From Methylibium sp. Root1272 (lineage in GTDB: Bacteria; Pseudomonadota; Gammaproteobacteria; Burkholderiales; Burkholderiaceae_C): DNA of 64,000 nt. The position numbers were made by a program, and so were the translations under genes. Shown piece after piece: positions 33,946-43,233 of this stretch. The notes below the pieces were generated by a model. That model saw nothing but the letters and a program-made list of their open reading frames with translations. It was not told the origin of the DNA and did not search any database. The stretch is from positions 440,890 through 504,889 of the forward strand of contig NZ_LMDY01000001.1 in assembly GCF_001425905.1 (NCBI RefSeq), in the 5' to 3' direction. Each line of letters starts with the position of its first letter. The stretch's first letter is position 1.

Positions 33946-35037
33946 TCAGCGTTGCCGTTGTGCGATCGCCCAGCCCAGTTCGGCAAGCGGTCGAGCGCCG
34001 GCAGCGGCCTGCCGGGCCTGCTCGCTCGCGGCGGTGCCGTCCAGCACGCGCTTGGCGATGCCCTGCAGGATGCCGGCCATGCGGAACAGGTTGTATGCCA
34101 GGTAGAAGTTCCAGTCTGTCACCAGCGCGTCGGTGCCGCCGCGGCCGGTGCGTTCGCAATAACGCTGCATGTACTCCAGCTCTGTCGGGATGCCGAGCGC
34201 CGTGACATCGAGCCCGCCGATGCCGCGGAAAGTGCCCGGCGAGATATGCCAGCTCATGCAGTGGTAGCTGAAATCGGCCAGCGGATGCCCTAGCGTCGAC
34301 AGCTCCCAGTCGAGCACCGCGACGATGCGAGGCTCGCTCGGGTGGAAGATCAGGTTGTCGAGCCGGTAGTCGCCGTGGACGATGCGGGTCTGCGATTCGT
34401 CGCGCGCGCTGGCCGGGATGTGGCCGGGTAGCCATTCGATCAGACGCTCCATCGCGTCGATCGACTCCGGGCCTCCGGGGCCCAGCGAGGTCTGGTACTG
34501 GCGGCTCCAGCGCCCGATCTGGCGCTCGAAGTAGTTGCCGGGCTTGCCGTAGCTGGCCAGGCCGCAGGCCGCGTAGTCGATACGGTGCAGTGCCGCGATC
34601 ACGCGGTTCATCTCGTCGTAGATCTCGCCGCGTTGAGCGTTCGTCATGTCCGGCAGTGCCTGGCTCCACAGCACGCGGCCCTCGACGAACTCCATCACGT
34701 AGAAGGCACGGCCGATCACCGATTCGTCCTCGCACAGCAGGTGCATCTGCGCCACCGGCACCTCGCTGCCGGCGAGCGCGCGCATCACCGCGAACTCGCG
34801 CTCGATCGCATGCGCCGATGGCAGCAACCTGGCCACCGGCCCGGGCTTGCTGCGCATCACATAGCTGCGCTGCGGCGTGACGAGCTTGAAGGTCGGATTC
34901 GACTGGCCGCCCTTGAACTGCTCGACGCTGAGCGGGCCGCGGAAGCCGTCAAGAGACGACTCCAAATAGGCCTGCAGCGCTCCGACGTCGAACGCGTGCT
35001 GCGAGGTGACGGGTTTCGTTCCGGTCTGGGCTTCCAT
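33946..35037 (-). CDS. ACAD10-type phosphotransferase (APH fold)
   Basis: A 363-residue aminoglycoside phosphotransferase-fold protein with [20 protein letters not shown] and MRSKPGPVA at the N-terminal lobe, the catalytic loop [20 protein letters not shown] and the metal motif [15 protein letters not shown]. Such kinases next to acyl-CoA dehydrogenases phosphorylate 4-hydroxyacyl-CoAs in known pathways. It lies 67 bases upstream of the dehydrogenase gene and 17 bases after the Crp/Fnr gene on the same strand. Confidence 0.92.
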   Translation of the reverse strand: MEAQTGTKPVTSQHAFDVGALQAYLESSLDGFRGPLSVEQFKGGQSNPTFKLVTPQRSYVMRSKPGPVARLLPSAHAIEREFAVMRALAGSEVPVAQMHLLCEDESVIGRAFYVMEFVEGRVLWSQALPDMTNAQRGEIYDEMNRVIAALHRIDYAACGLASYGKPGNYFERQIGRWSRQYQTSLGPGGPESIDAMERLIEWLPGHIPASARDESQTRIVHGDYRLDNLIFHPSEPRIVAVLDWELSTLGHPLADFSYHCMSWHISPGTFRGIGGLDVTALGIPTELEYMQRYCERTGRGGTDALVTDWNFYLAYNLFRMAGILQGIAKRVLDGTAASEQARQAAAGARPLAELGWAIAQRQR

Positions 35038-35054
35038 GGGGTCTCGGCTTCAGT

Positions 35055-35759
35055 TCATCGTTCGGCGATCGCGAGCAGCAGGTCGCGCGAGAGCACCACC
35101 AGCCGCGTGGGTTCGATGCGCACCGCACCCTCGCGCTCGAAGCCCTTCAGTTCCTGGTTCACGCGCTGACGCGAGGCGCCCAGCAGCTGCGCGAGGTCCT
35201 CCTGCGCGAGCTGCAGCCCGATGCGGATCTCCTCGCCCTGCGCGATGCCGTAGCTTCGGGCCAGCAGCAGGATCTGCTTGGCGAGCCGCGCCGACAGGGG
35301 CCGCGTGTTGAGGTCCTCCACCAGGTCGTAGGCGAGCCGCAGTCGGCGGCAATTGAGGCGCAGCAGCGCTTCGTAGAGCTCCACATGCTGCGCGAGCAGT
35401 TCCTTGAAATCGGGCCGGCGCACCACCAGCAGCGTGGTGTCGCCGTGGGCGTTCGCATCGTGCGTGCGGGGCAGGCCGTCGAACAGCGAGGTGTCGCCGA
35501 GCCAGACGCCCGGCTCCGCATACGTCAGCGTGATCAACTTGCCCGACAGCGAAACCGAGCTGATGCGCACGGCACCGGCGGCCACGCCCCACCATTCGTC
35601 GGCGGCCGCGCCGCGCGAGGTCAGCATGACGCCATCGGGGACCCGGCGCACCGTCGCTCGCGCCAGGATGGCCTGACGCAGCGCGGGAGACAGTTTGCTG
35701 AACCACAGGCCGGAGTCGATGTGCTGTTGTTCGTCGAGTGTAAGAACGGGGTTGTGCAT
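35055..35759 (-). CDS. Crp/Fnr-family transcriptional regulator
   Basis: A 234-residue regulator: cyclic-nucleotide-binding-like beta roll at residues 20-130 (VMLTSRGAAADEWWGVAAGA, then EPGVWLGDTSLFDGLPRTHD) and a C-terminal winged helix (GLQLAQEDLAQLLGASRQRV, then NQELKGFEREG). There is no Fnr-type cysteine cluster. The ATG at 35759 has AGGGA upstream; the frame also opens at 35783 and 35813. It may control the adjacent fatty-acid genes. Confidence 0.9.
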   Translation of the reverse strand: MHNPVLTLDEQQHIDSGLWFSKLSPALRQAILARATVRRVPDGVMLTSRGAAADEWWGVAAGAVRISSVSLSGKLITLTYAEPGVWLGDTSLFDGLPRTHDANAHGDTTLLVVRRPDFKELLAQHVELYEALLRLNCRRLRLAYDLVEDLNTRPLSARLAKQILLLARSYGIAQGEEIRIGLQLAQEDLAQLLGASRQRVNQELKGFEREGAVRIEPTRLVVLSRDLLLAIAER

Positions 35760-35855
35760 GGCTTGTCCCTGACGTGACAGCATCGTGGAAGCTGTACGTC
35801 CGATTGTCCACATGGCAATCCATGGGCCGCGGCCGTCGCAGCTGCGGCGTCAGCC

Positions 35856-36566
35856 TCAGGGAGCCAGGCGCAGGTACTGCGCCAGCACTTTCTCCATGGT
35901 GGTGTAACGCTCGTGCTCGTGCAGCCACTGTGTCGGCGCGATGTTCACGGCGCGCACGACGGCCTCGTCGCCGAGGCCGATGTCGAGCACGTTGATGCAG
36001 GCCGGTTGCTGCTCGAGGCGGCCGAAGAAGGCGCGTTGCCCGGCCAGGGCCGTCGACAGCAGGGCGCGATTGACCCCGCCGTGCAGCACCAGCAACAGAC
36101 ACTGCCAGTCATCGCGCGCGCACCAGGCGTCGAACGCCGGCAGCACGCGGTCGAGCAACTCGCCGATCGACTCGCCGCCGAGGAAGCGGTGCTGCTCGGC
36201 CTCGACCCCGCCGCGGCCCTGGAAGGCGCCGAGGAAGGCCTGTTCCACCTGGTCGGGCGGGATGTCGGCGATCCGCCCGCCGCGGATCTCCTGCAGCGCC
36301 GGCTCTTGTTCGAGCGCCAGCGCCTGACCCGAAGCCGACAGCACGCGCTGCGCCGTCTGAACCGTGCGCGGCAACCCGCTCACCAGCACCCGGTCGAAAC
36401 GCACGCCGCATTGCGAGAACAGGCTGCCCGCGGCGTCGGCCTGACGTTCGCCCTCGGCGTTGAGCGGCACCGTGTCCGGTGGCACCGGCGTGCCATCGGG
36501 CAGGAAGTAGTCGACCGATCCATGCCGCATCAGGTAGAGGCGGCGGCGCGTCCGGGGCAGCTTCAT
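35856..36566 (-). CDS. Histidine phosphatase superfamily protein
   Basis: A 236-residue phosphoglycerate-mutase-like phosphatase. The catalytic RHG is in LYLMRHGSVDYFLPDG, with LNAEGERQADAAGSLF, the VSGLPRTVQTA motif and the second histidine in LLVLHGGVNRALLSTA. Substrate cannot be read from sequence. It stands 12 bases after the enoyl-CoA hydratase gene in a likely operon. Confidence 0.9.
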   Translation of the reverse strand: MKLPRTRRRLYLMRHGSVDYFLPDGTPVPPDTVPLNAEGERQADAAGSLFSQCGVRFDRVLVSGLPRTVQTAQRVLSASGQALALEQEPALQEIRGGRIADIPPDQVEQAFLGAFQGRGGVEAEQHRFLGGESIGELLDRVLPAFDAWCARDDWQCLLLVLHGGVNRALLSTALAGQRAFFGRLEQQPACINVLDIGLGDEAVVRAVNIAPTQWLHEHERYTTMEKVLAQYLRLAP

Positions 36567-36578
36567 CGGGCGGACCGG

Positions 36579-37349
36579 TCAGCGCGAGCGCGGCTCGCGC
36601 TTCTCGAGCGGGGCCGCGGCGCCATGGGCGTGGGACAGGGTGTCGGCAAAGTGGAGACCTTCGGCGTTGAGGTGCTCGTTCAGAGCCAGTCCGCGGGCCT
36701 GGTTCACGAGTTCCTTGGTGGCGGCCAGCACGTTAGGCGCGCAGGAGGCGAGCTGACGGGCCAGGCGCAGAGCTTCTGCCATCGCCTGGCCGCTGTCTGT
36801 CACGCGATTGACAAGCCCCCAGGCCAGCAGCTCACGGGCCGTCACGGGTTCGCCGAGCCACAGCACCTGCAGCGCGAGCGCCCGCGGCAACGCGTGCGCC
36901 AGCAGCCAACTGCCGCCGCCGTCGGGCGACAGGCCGGCACGGCCCTGCGACATCGTGAAGCGCGCGTCCTCGGCGGCGACGATCAGGTCGCAGGCGAGCG
37001 CCAGCGAGAAGCCGGCCGCCGCCGCTGATCTCTCGACGGCGGCGATCACCGGCTTGGGATGTGCCCGCAGTGCCTCGACGCACGACTGCAGCGCCTCGAC
37101 CTGCCGCGCCGCCGCGTCGGCCGGCTCGCTTGTTTCGTTCGCCAGGTGCTGGAGATCGGTGCCCACGCTGAAATGGGCCCCCTCGCCGACCAGCACCACC
37201 ACGCGGACCGATGCGTCGGTCTCGGCGACGTTGAGTGCCTCGACGGTTGCGGTCAGCGTCTGCGGCGCCAGCGCATTGCGGCTGCCCGGATCACTGAAGG
37301 TCAGCACCAGGGTGCCGTCGCGTCGCTCGGTGCGCAGTTCTGCGGTCAT
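36579..37349 (-). CDS. Enoyl-CoA hydratase/isomerase family protein
   Basis: A 256-residue crotonase-fold protein: SDPGSRNALAPQTLTATVEA at the start, FSVGTDLQHLANE, the oxyanion-hole region KPVIAAVERSAAAAGFSLAL, and FTMSQGRAGLSPDGGGSWLL, where the acidic catalytic position is not a clear Glu. This suggests a hydratase or isomerase of unusual specificity. It is first in a run of minus-strand genes with the phosphatase. Confidence 0.9.
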   Translation of the reverse strand: MTAELRTERRDGTLVLTFSDPGSRNALAPQTLTATVEALNVAETDASVRVVVLVGEGAHFSVGTDLQHLANETSEPADAAARQVEALQSCVEALRAHPKPVIAAVERSAAAAGFSLALACDLIVAAEDARFTMSQGRAGLSPDGGGSWLLAHALPRALALQVLWLGEPVTARELLAWGLVNRVTDSGQAMAEALRLARQLASCAPNVLAATKELVNQARGLALNEHLNAEGLHFADTLSHAHGAAAPLEKREPRSR

Positions 37350-37510
37350 CGTCGGGCTGCTGCGGTCTCGGGGCAGGTGAGAATTGTGTCACGCAGGGTC
37401 GTGGAGGCCGCGTGATCGGGGCACCCGAGTCGGTGTATCCGCGCTCTCCATAGCGGATTCGGCGAGGCGGCTCCATGCTAGAGTCCATCGCGATCGGCAA
37501 AAGAAGAGCT

Positions 37511-39454
37511 ATGCATCTCAGCACGCGAAAACTACTGATCGGTGTGAGCCTGTGGACGTTGACACAGGGCGTCTTGGCCGTCGGTTTCGGGAAACTTCCG
37601 GACACCACGACGCTCGGCCAGCCGCTGGAATTGAAGATTCCGCTGCGGGTCGACGCGGGCGAGGATCTGCGCCCCGAGTGTCTGAACGGCGAGGTTCATT
37701 TCGCCGACAACCTGCAACAGCCCGGCACCACATCGCTGCGGCTCGACCCTGCCGAGCCCAGCGCGATCGAGCGCGTGCTGCGGCTTTCCACCTCCACGCG
37801 GGTCGACGAGCCGGTCGTGACGGTTCAGATCACCGTTGGTTGTGCCTCCAAGGTCACGCGTCGCTTCACCTTGTTCGCTGATCCGCCGATGCTAGCGCCG
37901 GCCGAAGCGGCAGCACCGGCCGCTGCGGCCGTACCGCCGCCACCCGCGCCTGCCGCCGTTGCGGCGAGTCGGCCTGAGCCAGATCAACCAGAGCGCATGG
38001 TCTCGCCGCCGCCGCCCCGCGCTGCGACTGCGCCGCGGGCCCCGGCGCGCAGCCGCGCGACCACCACCGCGCCACGGCGCGCGCCTGCAGCCGCCACTGC
38101 CGGTATCGCGGCGCCGCGCCCGGCGCCGCAGCGCACTGCCCGGAACGCGGAGCCCGGCAACAACGCCCGCCTGAAGCTCGCACCGCTCGAGGCAGGCGCC
38201 CTGGTGGCCGCGACGCCGTCGCCGGCCGAAGTGGCTGCCAGCGCGGCAGCCGCAGAGCAGGCGGCCAATGCCGCCAGTGCCGCAGCCATGGCCGAGGCCG
38301 CACGTGTCCGTGTCGAGGAACTCGAGGCGGCGATGAACAAGCTGCGCCTGGAGACGGCCACCACCCAGCAGGCGATCGCCGGCTTGCAGACCCGGCTGCA
38401 GCGCGCCGAAGGCGATCGCTACAGCAATCCGCTGGTCTATGGCTTGGCGGCGGCGCTCGCGATCCTGCTCGGGGTGGTCATCTGGCTCTGGCGGCAACGC
38501 AACCAGGAGCGCCAGTCGCATGCCTGGCTGGTGCAGGCCGCAACGCCGCCGGACGTGCCCTCGGGCGGCTCGGCCGCGCCAGCCGCGACGGCGGAGGCAG
38601 CGGCCTTCGCGCCGGTGCCCACGCTCAAGGCCTGGGTCAGCAAGCCCAACGAGATCGATGGCTTCGACGACACGCTGGCCGCCACGCGCGCCGGCAGCAT
38701 GTCGATGGCCGGCGCGCTGTCGGAGCCCGCGCCCCTGAGTGCGGTGCGGCCGCTCAGCGCCGCACAGAAGCGCGAGGTCTCGGTCGAGGAACTGATCGAC
38801 CTGGAGCAGCAGGCCGAGTTCTTCATCGTGCTGGGCCAGGATGCTGCGGCGGTCGACCTGCTGATGGGGCACCTGCGCAGCACCTCGGGGACCAGCCCGC
38901 TGCCCTACCTGAAGCTGCTCGAAATCTACAAGCGCCGCGGCGACCGCACCGATTACGAGCGGCTGCGCGAACGCTTCAACAGCCGTTTCAATGCCTACGC
39001 CCCGGCCTGGGAGACCGATCTCCTGGGAGGACGCACGCTGGAAGACTACCCAGCCGTCATCGAGCAACTCCAGGCGTTGTGGTCGACGCCCACGCGCGCG
39101 ATGGACGTGCTGCAGGTTAGTCTGCTGCGACCCGACGACGGCAATGCCGATCCCGAGGGCAGCGACAGCTTCGACCTGCCGGCCTACCGCGAACTGATGC
39201 TGCTGTATTCGGTGGCGCGCGATCGTTCGGAAATCGAGGCCGGTGGTGCCGTCGATCTGCTCCTGCCGATCGGCGCGGGCGAGCAGAAGGACGAGGCGGG
39301 AGCCAGTGGTGTCTTCGAGCGCCTGTTGGCCACGACCTCGCTCGAGGCCCAGCCGGAAGTGCAGAAGCCCCTGGAGGTTGATCTGTCGCTCGAGGATCTG
39401 GAGCCCAAGCCGGGTGACGGCGGGTCCGGCCAGGACTCCGGTTCGCGCGGCTGA
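37511..39454 (+). CDS. FimV-like protein, short form
   Basis: A 647-residue protein. After a signal peptide comes the FimV N-terminal domain (VGFGKLPDTTTLGQPLELKI), then a Pro/Ala-rich low-complexity stretch, a coiled coil at about residues 240-305, one membrane helix (VYGLAAALAILLGVVIWLWR) and an acidic cytoplasmic part with SVEELIDLEQQAEFFIVLGQ and a TPR-like helical pair. FimV organises the cell pole and type IV pili in Pseudomonas. The usual LysM and the C-terminal FimV domain are not evident, so it is a reduced member. AAGAAGAG precedes the chosen ATG. Confidence 0.82.
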   Translation: MHLSTRKLLIGVSLWTLTQGVLAVGFGKLPDTTTLGQPLELKIPLRVDAGEDLRPECLNGEVHFADNLQQPGTTSLRLDPAEPSAIERVLRLSTSTRVDEPVVTVQITVGCASKVTRRFTLFADPPMLAPAEAAAPAAAAVPPPPAPAAVAASRPEPDQPERMVSPPPPRAATAPRAPARSRATTTAPRRAPAAATAGIAAPRPAPQRTARNAEPGNNARLKLAPLEAGALVAATPSPAEVAASAAAAEQAANAASAAAMAEAARVRVEELEAAMNKLRLETATTQQAIAGLQTRLQRAEGDRYSNPLVYGLAAALAILLGVVIWLWRQRNQERQSHAWLVQAATPPDVPSGGSAAPAATAEAAAFAPVPTLKAWVSKPNEIDGFDDTLAATRAGSMSMAGALSEPAPLSAVRPLSAAQKREVSVEELIDLEQQAEFFIVLGQDAAAVDLLMGHLRSTSGTSPLPYLKLLEIYKRRGDRTDYERLRERFNSRFNAYAPAWETDLLGGRTLEDYPAVIEQLQALWSTPTRAMDVLQVSLLRPDDGNADPEGSDSFDLPAYRELMLLYSVARDRSEIEAGGAVDLLLPIGAGEQKDEAGASGVFERLLATTSLEAQPEVQKPLEVDLSLEDLEPKPGDGGSGQDSGSRG

Positions 39455-39475
39455 TCTGCCCGCCCGCGGGCGCCT

Positions 39476-40678
39476 TCAGTTCGGCGGCTCGGCAGACAGC
39501 GCGGCGCCCAGCCGCCGCAATGCGGCATCCAACGTGGTCTCGCGCTTGGCAAAGCAGAAGCGCACGACCCGCTGTTCGAATCCGGCGTCGTAGAACGCCG
39601 ACAGCGGGATCGCCGCCACGCCGGCCTCGACGGTCAACCAACGGCAGAACTCGGCTTCGCTGCGCTCGCGGTGCGCGGCCAGGCTGGCGTAGTCGACGCA
39701 CTGGAAGTAGCTGCCCTCGCTCGGCAGCAGACCGAGGCCGGTGTCGGCCAGACCCGCTCGGAACCGGTCGCGCTTGCGTGCGTAGAAGTCGGGCAGATCC
39801 AGGTAGGGCCGCGGGTCGGCGAGGTAGGCGGCCAGCCCATGTTGCACCGGCGTGTTGACGGTGAACACGTTGAACTGGTGCACCTTGCGGAACTCCGCCA
39901 TCAGCGCGGAGGGCGCTGCCGCATAGCCCACCTTCCAGCCGGTCACGTGGAAGGTCTTGCCGAAGCTCGACACGATGACGGACCGCGCAGCGAGCTCCGC
40001 GTGACGGGCGACACTCTGGTGCGCCTGCCCGTCGAACACCATGTGCTCGTAGACCTCGTCGGCGATTACGATCACGTCGGTGGGCCGCAGCAGATCGGCG
40101 AGGCGCTGCATCTCGTCGGCCGTCCACACCGTGGCGCTGGGGTTGTGCGGCGTGTTGACGAGGATCGCGCGGGTGCGCGGCCCGAGGGCGGCGGCGATGC
40201 GTTCGAAGTCGGGCCGGAAGCTACCCGGCGTCAGCGGCACCCGCCGCACGTGGCCACCGGCCAGTTCGATGTTCGGCGCATAGCTGTCGTAGCAGGGTTC
40301 GAGAACGATCACCTCGTCGCCCGGATGCACGAGCGCGAGGATCGTGGTCAGGATGGCCTGGGTCGCCCCCGCAGTGATGGTGATCTCGTTGCCGGGGTCG
40401 TAGCGGTGACCATAGAGCGCGGCGATCTTCGCGGCGACCGCCTCCCGCAGCGCCGGCACTCCGGCCATCGGCGGGTACTGGTTGTGGCCCGCCTGCATGG
40501 CCCTCGTCACGGCGTCGACCAGCCGCGGATCACACTCGAAGTCCGGAAAGCCCTGGCCCAGATTGACCGCGCCATGCTCCTGGGCCAGCGCCGACATCAC
40601 GGTGAAGATCGTCGTGCCCACCCGCGGCAGGCGGCTGGTTGGCAGGGGCGTGCGGGCCAGGGTGTCGGCGGTCGTCAT
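39476..40678 (-). CDS. PLP-dependent aminotransferase (methionine aminotransferase type)
   Basis: A 400-residue class I/II aminotransferase. It has AVNLGQGFPDFECDP near the N-terminus, NTPHNPSATVWTADEM, VIADEVYEHMVF, and the PLP-binding lysine in SSFGKTFHVTGWKVGY. This pattern fits the YbdL/kynurenine-aminotransferase-like subgroup, which acts on methionine and aromatic amino acids. It lies seven bases after a CysB-type regulator gene on the same strand, consistent with a sulfur amino-acid role. Confidence 0.92.
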   Translation of the reverse strand: MTTADTLARTPLPTSRLPRVGTTIFTVMSALAQEHGAVNLGQGFPDFECDPRLVDAVTRAMQAGHNQYPPMAGVPALREAVAAKIAALYGHRYDPGNEITITAGATQAILTTILALVHPGDEVIVLEPCYDSYAPNIELAGGHVRRVPLTPGSFRPDFERIAAALGPRTRAILVNTPHNPSATVWTADEMQRLADLLRPTDVIVIADEVYEHMVFDGQAHQSVARHAELAARSVIVSSFGKTFHVTGWKVGYAAAPSALMAEFRKVHQFNVFTVNTPVQHGLAAYLADPRPYLDLPDFYARKRDRFRAGLADTGLGLLPSEGSYFQCVDYASLAAHRERSEAEFCRWLTVEAGVAAIPLSAFYDAGFEQRVVRFCFAKRETTLDAALRRLGAALSAEPPN

Positions 40679-40685
40679 CGGTGCT

Positions 40686-41639
40686 TCACAGTTCGTAGTT
40701 CTCGGCGTCGCCCTGCAGCGCACGTGTGATCAGGTCGCGGGTCAGGCGATCGGACAGCAATTCGGCAAAGCCATAGACAAAGTTGCGCAGGTAGGCGCCC
40801 CGCTTGAAGGCGAGCCGGGCCACGTTGTTGCCGAACAGCTGACCGGCCGGGCGCGTGACGAGATCCCCGCCCGGCGCACAGGCGGGGTCTTCGCGCACCG
40901 CCATCTCGGCCACGATGCCCACGCCCAGGCCGAGGCGGACATAGGTCTTGATGACATCGGAGTCGATCGCCTCGAGCACGATGTTCGGCTTGAGCCCGCG
41001 CGTTGCAAAGGCCTGGTCAATGCGGGTGCGGCCGGTGAACGAGGGGTGATAGGAGATCAGCGGCTCCTGGGCCAGTTGCTCCAGGTTCAGCCGCTCGTGC
41101 ACGGCGAGCGGGTGGTTCAGCGGCAACACGATCACGTGCTGCCAGTCGTAGCAGGGCAGGGTGACGAGGGCGTCGAAGTCGCTCAGCGATTCGGTGGCGA
41201 GCCCGACCTCGGCGGTCTCGTCGATCAGCATCTGGGCCACCTGCTCGGGCGTGCCCTGGTGCAGGCTGATCGCCACCTTGGGATGGCGCTTGCGCAGCGC
41301 CGCCACCGGGCCCGGCAGCACATAGCGCGCCTGGGTGTGGGTGGTGGCGATCGACAGCGTACCGGCGTCCTGCTGGCTGTACTCCTCGCCGATGCGTTTG
41401 AGGTTGCTGACCTCGCGCATGATGATCTCGATGGCCGAGAGCACTTGCTGGCCCGGCTCGGTGACGCGCTTGAGGCGCTTGCCATGGCGCGCGAAGATGT
41501 CGATGCCGAGCTCGCCCTCGAGTTCGAGGATCGCCTTGGAAATGCCGGGCTGTGACGTGTGCAGGGCCTTCGCGGTCTCGGTCAGGTTGAGATTGCGGCG
41601 CACGGCTTCCTGGACGAAACGGAACTGATGCAGGTTCAT
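40686..41639 (-). CDS. cysB: CysB-family LysR regulator
   Basis: A 317-residue LysR protein of the CysB/Cbl group: MNLHQFRFVQEAVRRNLNLT, the helix-turn-helix ALHTSQPGISKAILELEGEL, then the effector domain with SIATTHTQARYVLPGPVAAL and IVLPLNHPLAV. The group controls sulfate assimilation and responds to acetylserine or sulfate-derived ligands. It stands just upstream of the aminotransferase gene. Confidence 0.92.
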   Translation of the reverse strand: MNLHQFRFVQEAVRRNLNLTETAKALHTSQPGISKAILELEGELGIDIFARHGKRLKRVTEPGQQVLSAIEIIMREVSNLKRIGEEYSQQDAGTLSIATTHTQARYVLPGPVAALRKRHPKVAISLHQGTPEQVAQMLIDETAEVGLATESLSDFDALVTLPCYDWQHVIVLPLNHPLAVHERLNLEQLAQEPLISYHPSFTGRTRIDQAFATRGLKPNIVLEAIDSDVIKTYVRLGLGVGIVAEMAVREDPACAPGGDLVTRPAGQLFGNNVARLAFKRGAYLRNFVYGFAELLSDRLTRDLITRALQGDAENYEL

Positions 41640-41707
41640 CGGGCGGTGCGCGCAGCTGCGCGAGACGGGTGAGGCGAAATTATCTCAGTGCCGCCAGATC
41701 GGCGGTG

Positions 41708-42091
41708 TCAGCGGGCCGGCGCCTGCGCCAGCGCCCAGGCGGCGTCGGCGATCGCGGCGATGACCGTGTCGATCTCCCCGATCGCCGGTGCGAGCTGCCA
41801 GTTCACCTGCGGCAGCTCGCCTCGCAGGCGGTCCAGCAAGGCCGGCAGATCCTTGCGCACATGCCCGCCTGCGCCCAGGAACAGCGGCAGCACGCTCACG
41901 GCCGTGCACCCCTGCGCGGCCAGGGCGTGACCCGCGCTGTGCATGTCGGGCGTCATCAGCTCCAGGAAAGCCAGCACGACCGGCATGTCCGGCGCGCGGT
42001 CCCGCAACCGCTGGGCCACGGCCTCGAAGGGCCGAGCCCACAGCGGGTCGCGGGCGCCGTGCGCGAACAGGAGGATGCCGTGCCGCTGCAT
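41708..42091 (-). CDS. cbiX: CbiX-type sirohydrochlorin chelatase, single domain
   Basis: A 127-residue small chelatase: GILLFAHGARDPLWARPFEA has the metal-binding His, with FLELMTPDMHSAGHALAAQG and VLPLFLGAGGHVRKDLPALL. Single-domain CbiX proteins insert cobalt or iron (as SirB) or nickel into sirohydrochlorin; here, beside cysB, a sirohaem role for sulfite reductase is plausible. The ATG at 42091 has GAGAGA upstream. It follows lptG by 11 bases. Confidence 0.88.
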   Translation of the reverse strand: MQRHGILLFAHGARDPLWARPFEAVAQRLRDRAPDMPVVLAFLELMTPDMHSAGHALAAQGCTAVSVLPLFLGAGGHVRKDLPALLDRLRGELPQVNWQLAPAIGEIDTVIAAIADAAWALAQAPAR

Positions 42092-42102
42092 GCCGTTGTC
42101 TC

Positions 42103-43224
42103 TCAACGGTAGCGCACGAGCCAGCTGAAAGCCGCCATCGACAGCAGCAGGTAGAAGGCGCCGGGCGCGGCGGCCGCGACCCAGGGCGTCCAGTCGCGCA
42201 GCAGCCCGAGGTGGGTCGACACGTTGTTCAGCAGCACGAAGCTGATGCCTAACAGGATGCCGCCGAACACCTTGACGCTGACCCCACCGGCGCGCGCGTG
42301 CAGGTAGGCGAACGGCAGGGCCAGGCCCACCATCACCAGGCAGGCCAACGGGTAGAGCGCCTTCTTCCAGAACTGGATTTCCTGGCGTTGCGCCGCCTGC
42401 TCGTTCTGGGACAGGTGGCTCATGTAGCGGTAGAGGTCGACGGTCGACATGCTCTTGAGCGGCGAGACGGCCGCGCCCACCACCGACGGCGTCAGGCGGG
42501 TCGGCCAGCGCAGCTCGTCCCGCCGTTCGTCGACCGGCAGGCCGTCGCCGCCCGCCGCTTGCCAGCGCGTGAGGCGCACCTTTTTCAGGCGCCAGGCACC
42601 GTCTTCGACCACGGCGTGCTCTGCCGCGACGCGCGCCAGCAACTGGCCGTCGTCGCTGAACTCGTAGATGCGCACGTCGTCAAGCAGGCCGTCGGCCCTG
42701 ACGTTGCCGACATTGATCGAGTCGGTGCGCTCGCCGGCCGGCAGCTCGCCCGGCGCGGCCGTGCGCCGGTCCTTCAGCCATGCGCTGTTGCCGCCGCCGC
42801 CGGACAGCGAGCCGCGCAGCGTGGCGCGCAGCGTCTGCGCCTTGGCGTCGAAATAGGGGCCGACGTAGTCGCCGACCACGAAGGTCAGCACCGCGAACGC
42901 CAGCCCGAGCTTGGCGAGCAGCGACAGCGCGCGGCCCGGCCCCAGGCCGCCGGTGCGCAGGATGGTGAACTCCGACGACTGTGCCAGCCGCGCCATCGCG
43001 TAGATGGTGCCGATCAGTACCGCGATGGGCAGCAGCTCGTAGAGTCGTCCCGGCAGCTCCAGCAAGCAGTACAGCGCCGCATGGTGCACGCGGTAGGCGC
43101 CGCGGCCGATGTCGTCGAGTTCGTCCACGAAGTCGATGAAGAAGAACAGCGACAGGAAGGACACGGCGACGAAGGTCACCGCGCCCAGGACGTCGGCATA
43201 CAGGAGACGGTGGACGGTGCGCAC
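42103..43224 (-). CDS. lptG: LPS export permease LptG
   Basis: A 373-residue LptG permease with six membrane helices, three at each end around a periplasmic beta-jellyroll. Recognisable parts are FLSLFFFIDFVDELDDIG, LPIAVLIGTIYAMARLAQSS, EFTILRTGG and the C-terminal LVMVGLALPFAYLHARAGGV. With LptF and LptB it extracts LPS from the inner membrane. It starts with GTG at 43224, 9 bases after lptF. Confidence 0.95.
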   Translation of the reverse strand: MRTVHRLLYADVLGAVTFVAVSFLSLFFFIDFVDELDDIGRGAYRVHHAALYCLLELPGRLYELLPIAVLIGTIYAMARLAQSSEFTILRTGGLGPGRALSLLAKLGLAFAVLTFVVGDYVGPYFDAKAQTLRATLRGSLSGGGGNSAWLKDRRTAAPGELPAGERTDSINVGNVRADGLLDDVRIYEFSDDGQLLARVAAEHAVVEDGAWRLKKVRLTRWQAAGGDGLPVDERRDELRWPTRLTPSVVGAAVSPLKSMSTVDLYRYMSHLSQNEQAAQRQEIQFWKKALYPLACLVMVGLALPFAYLHARAGGVSVKVFGGILLGISFVLLNNVSTHLGLLRDWTPWVAAAAPGAFYLLLSMAAFSWLVRYR

Positions 43225-43233
43225 GCGGCGGCC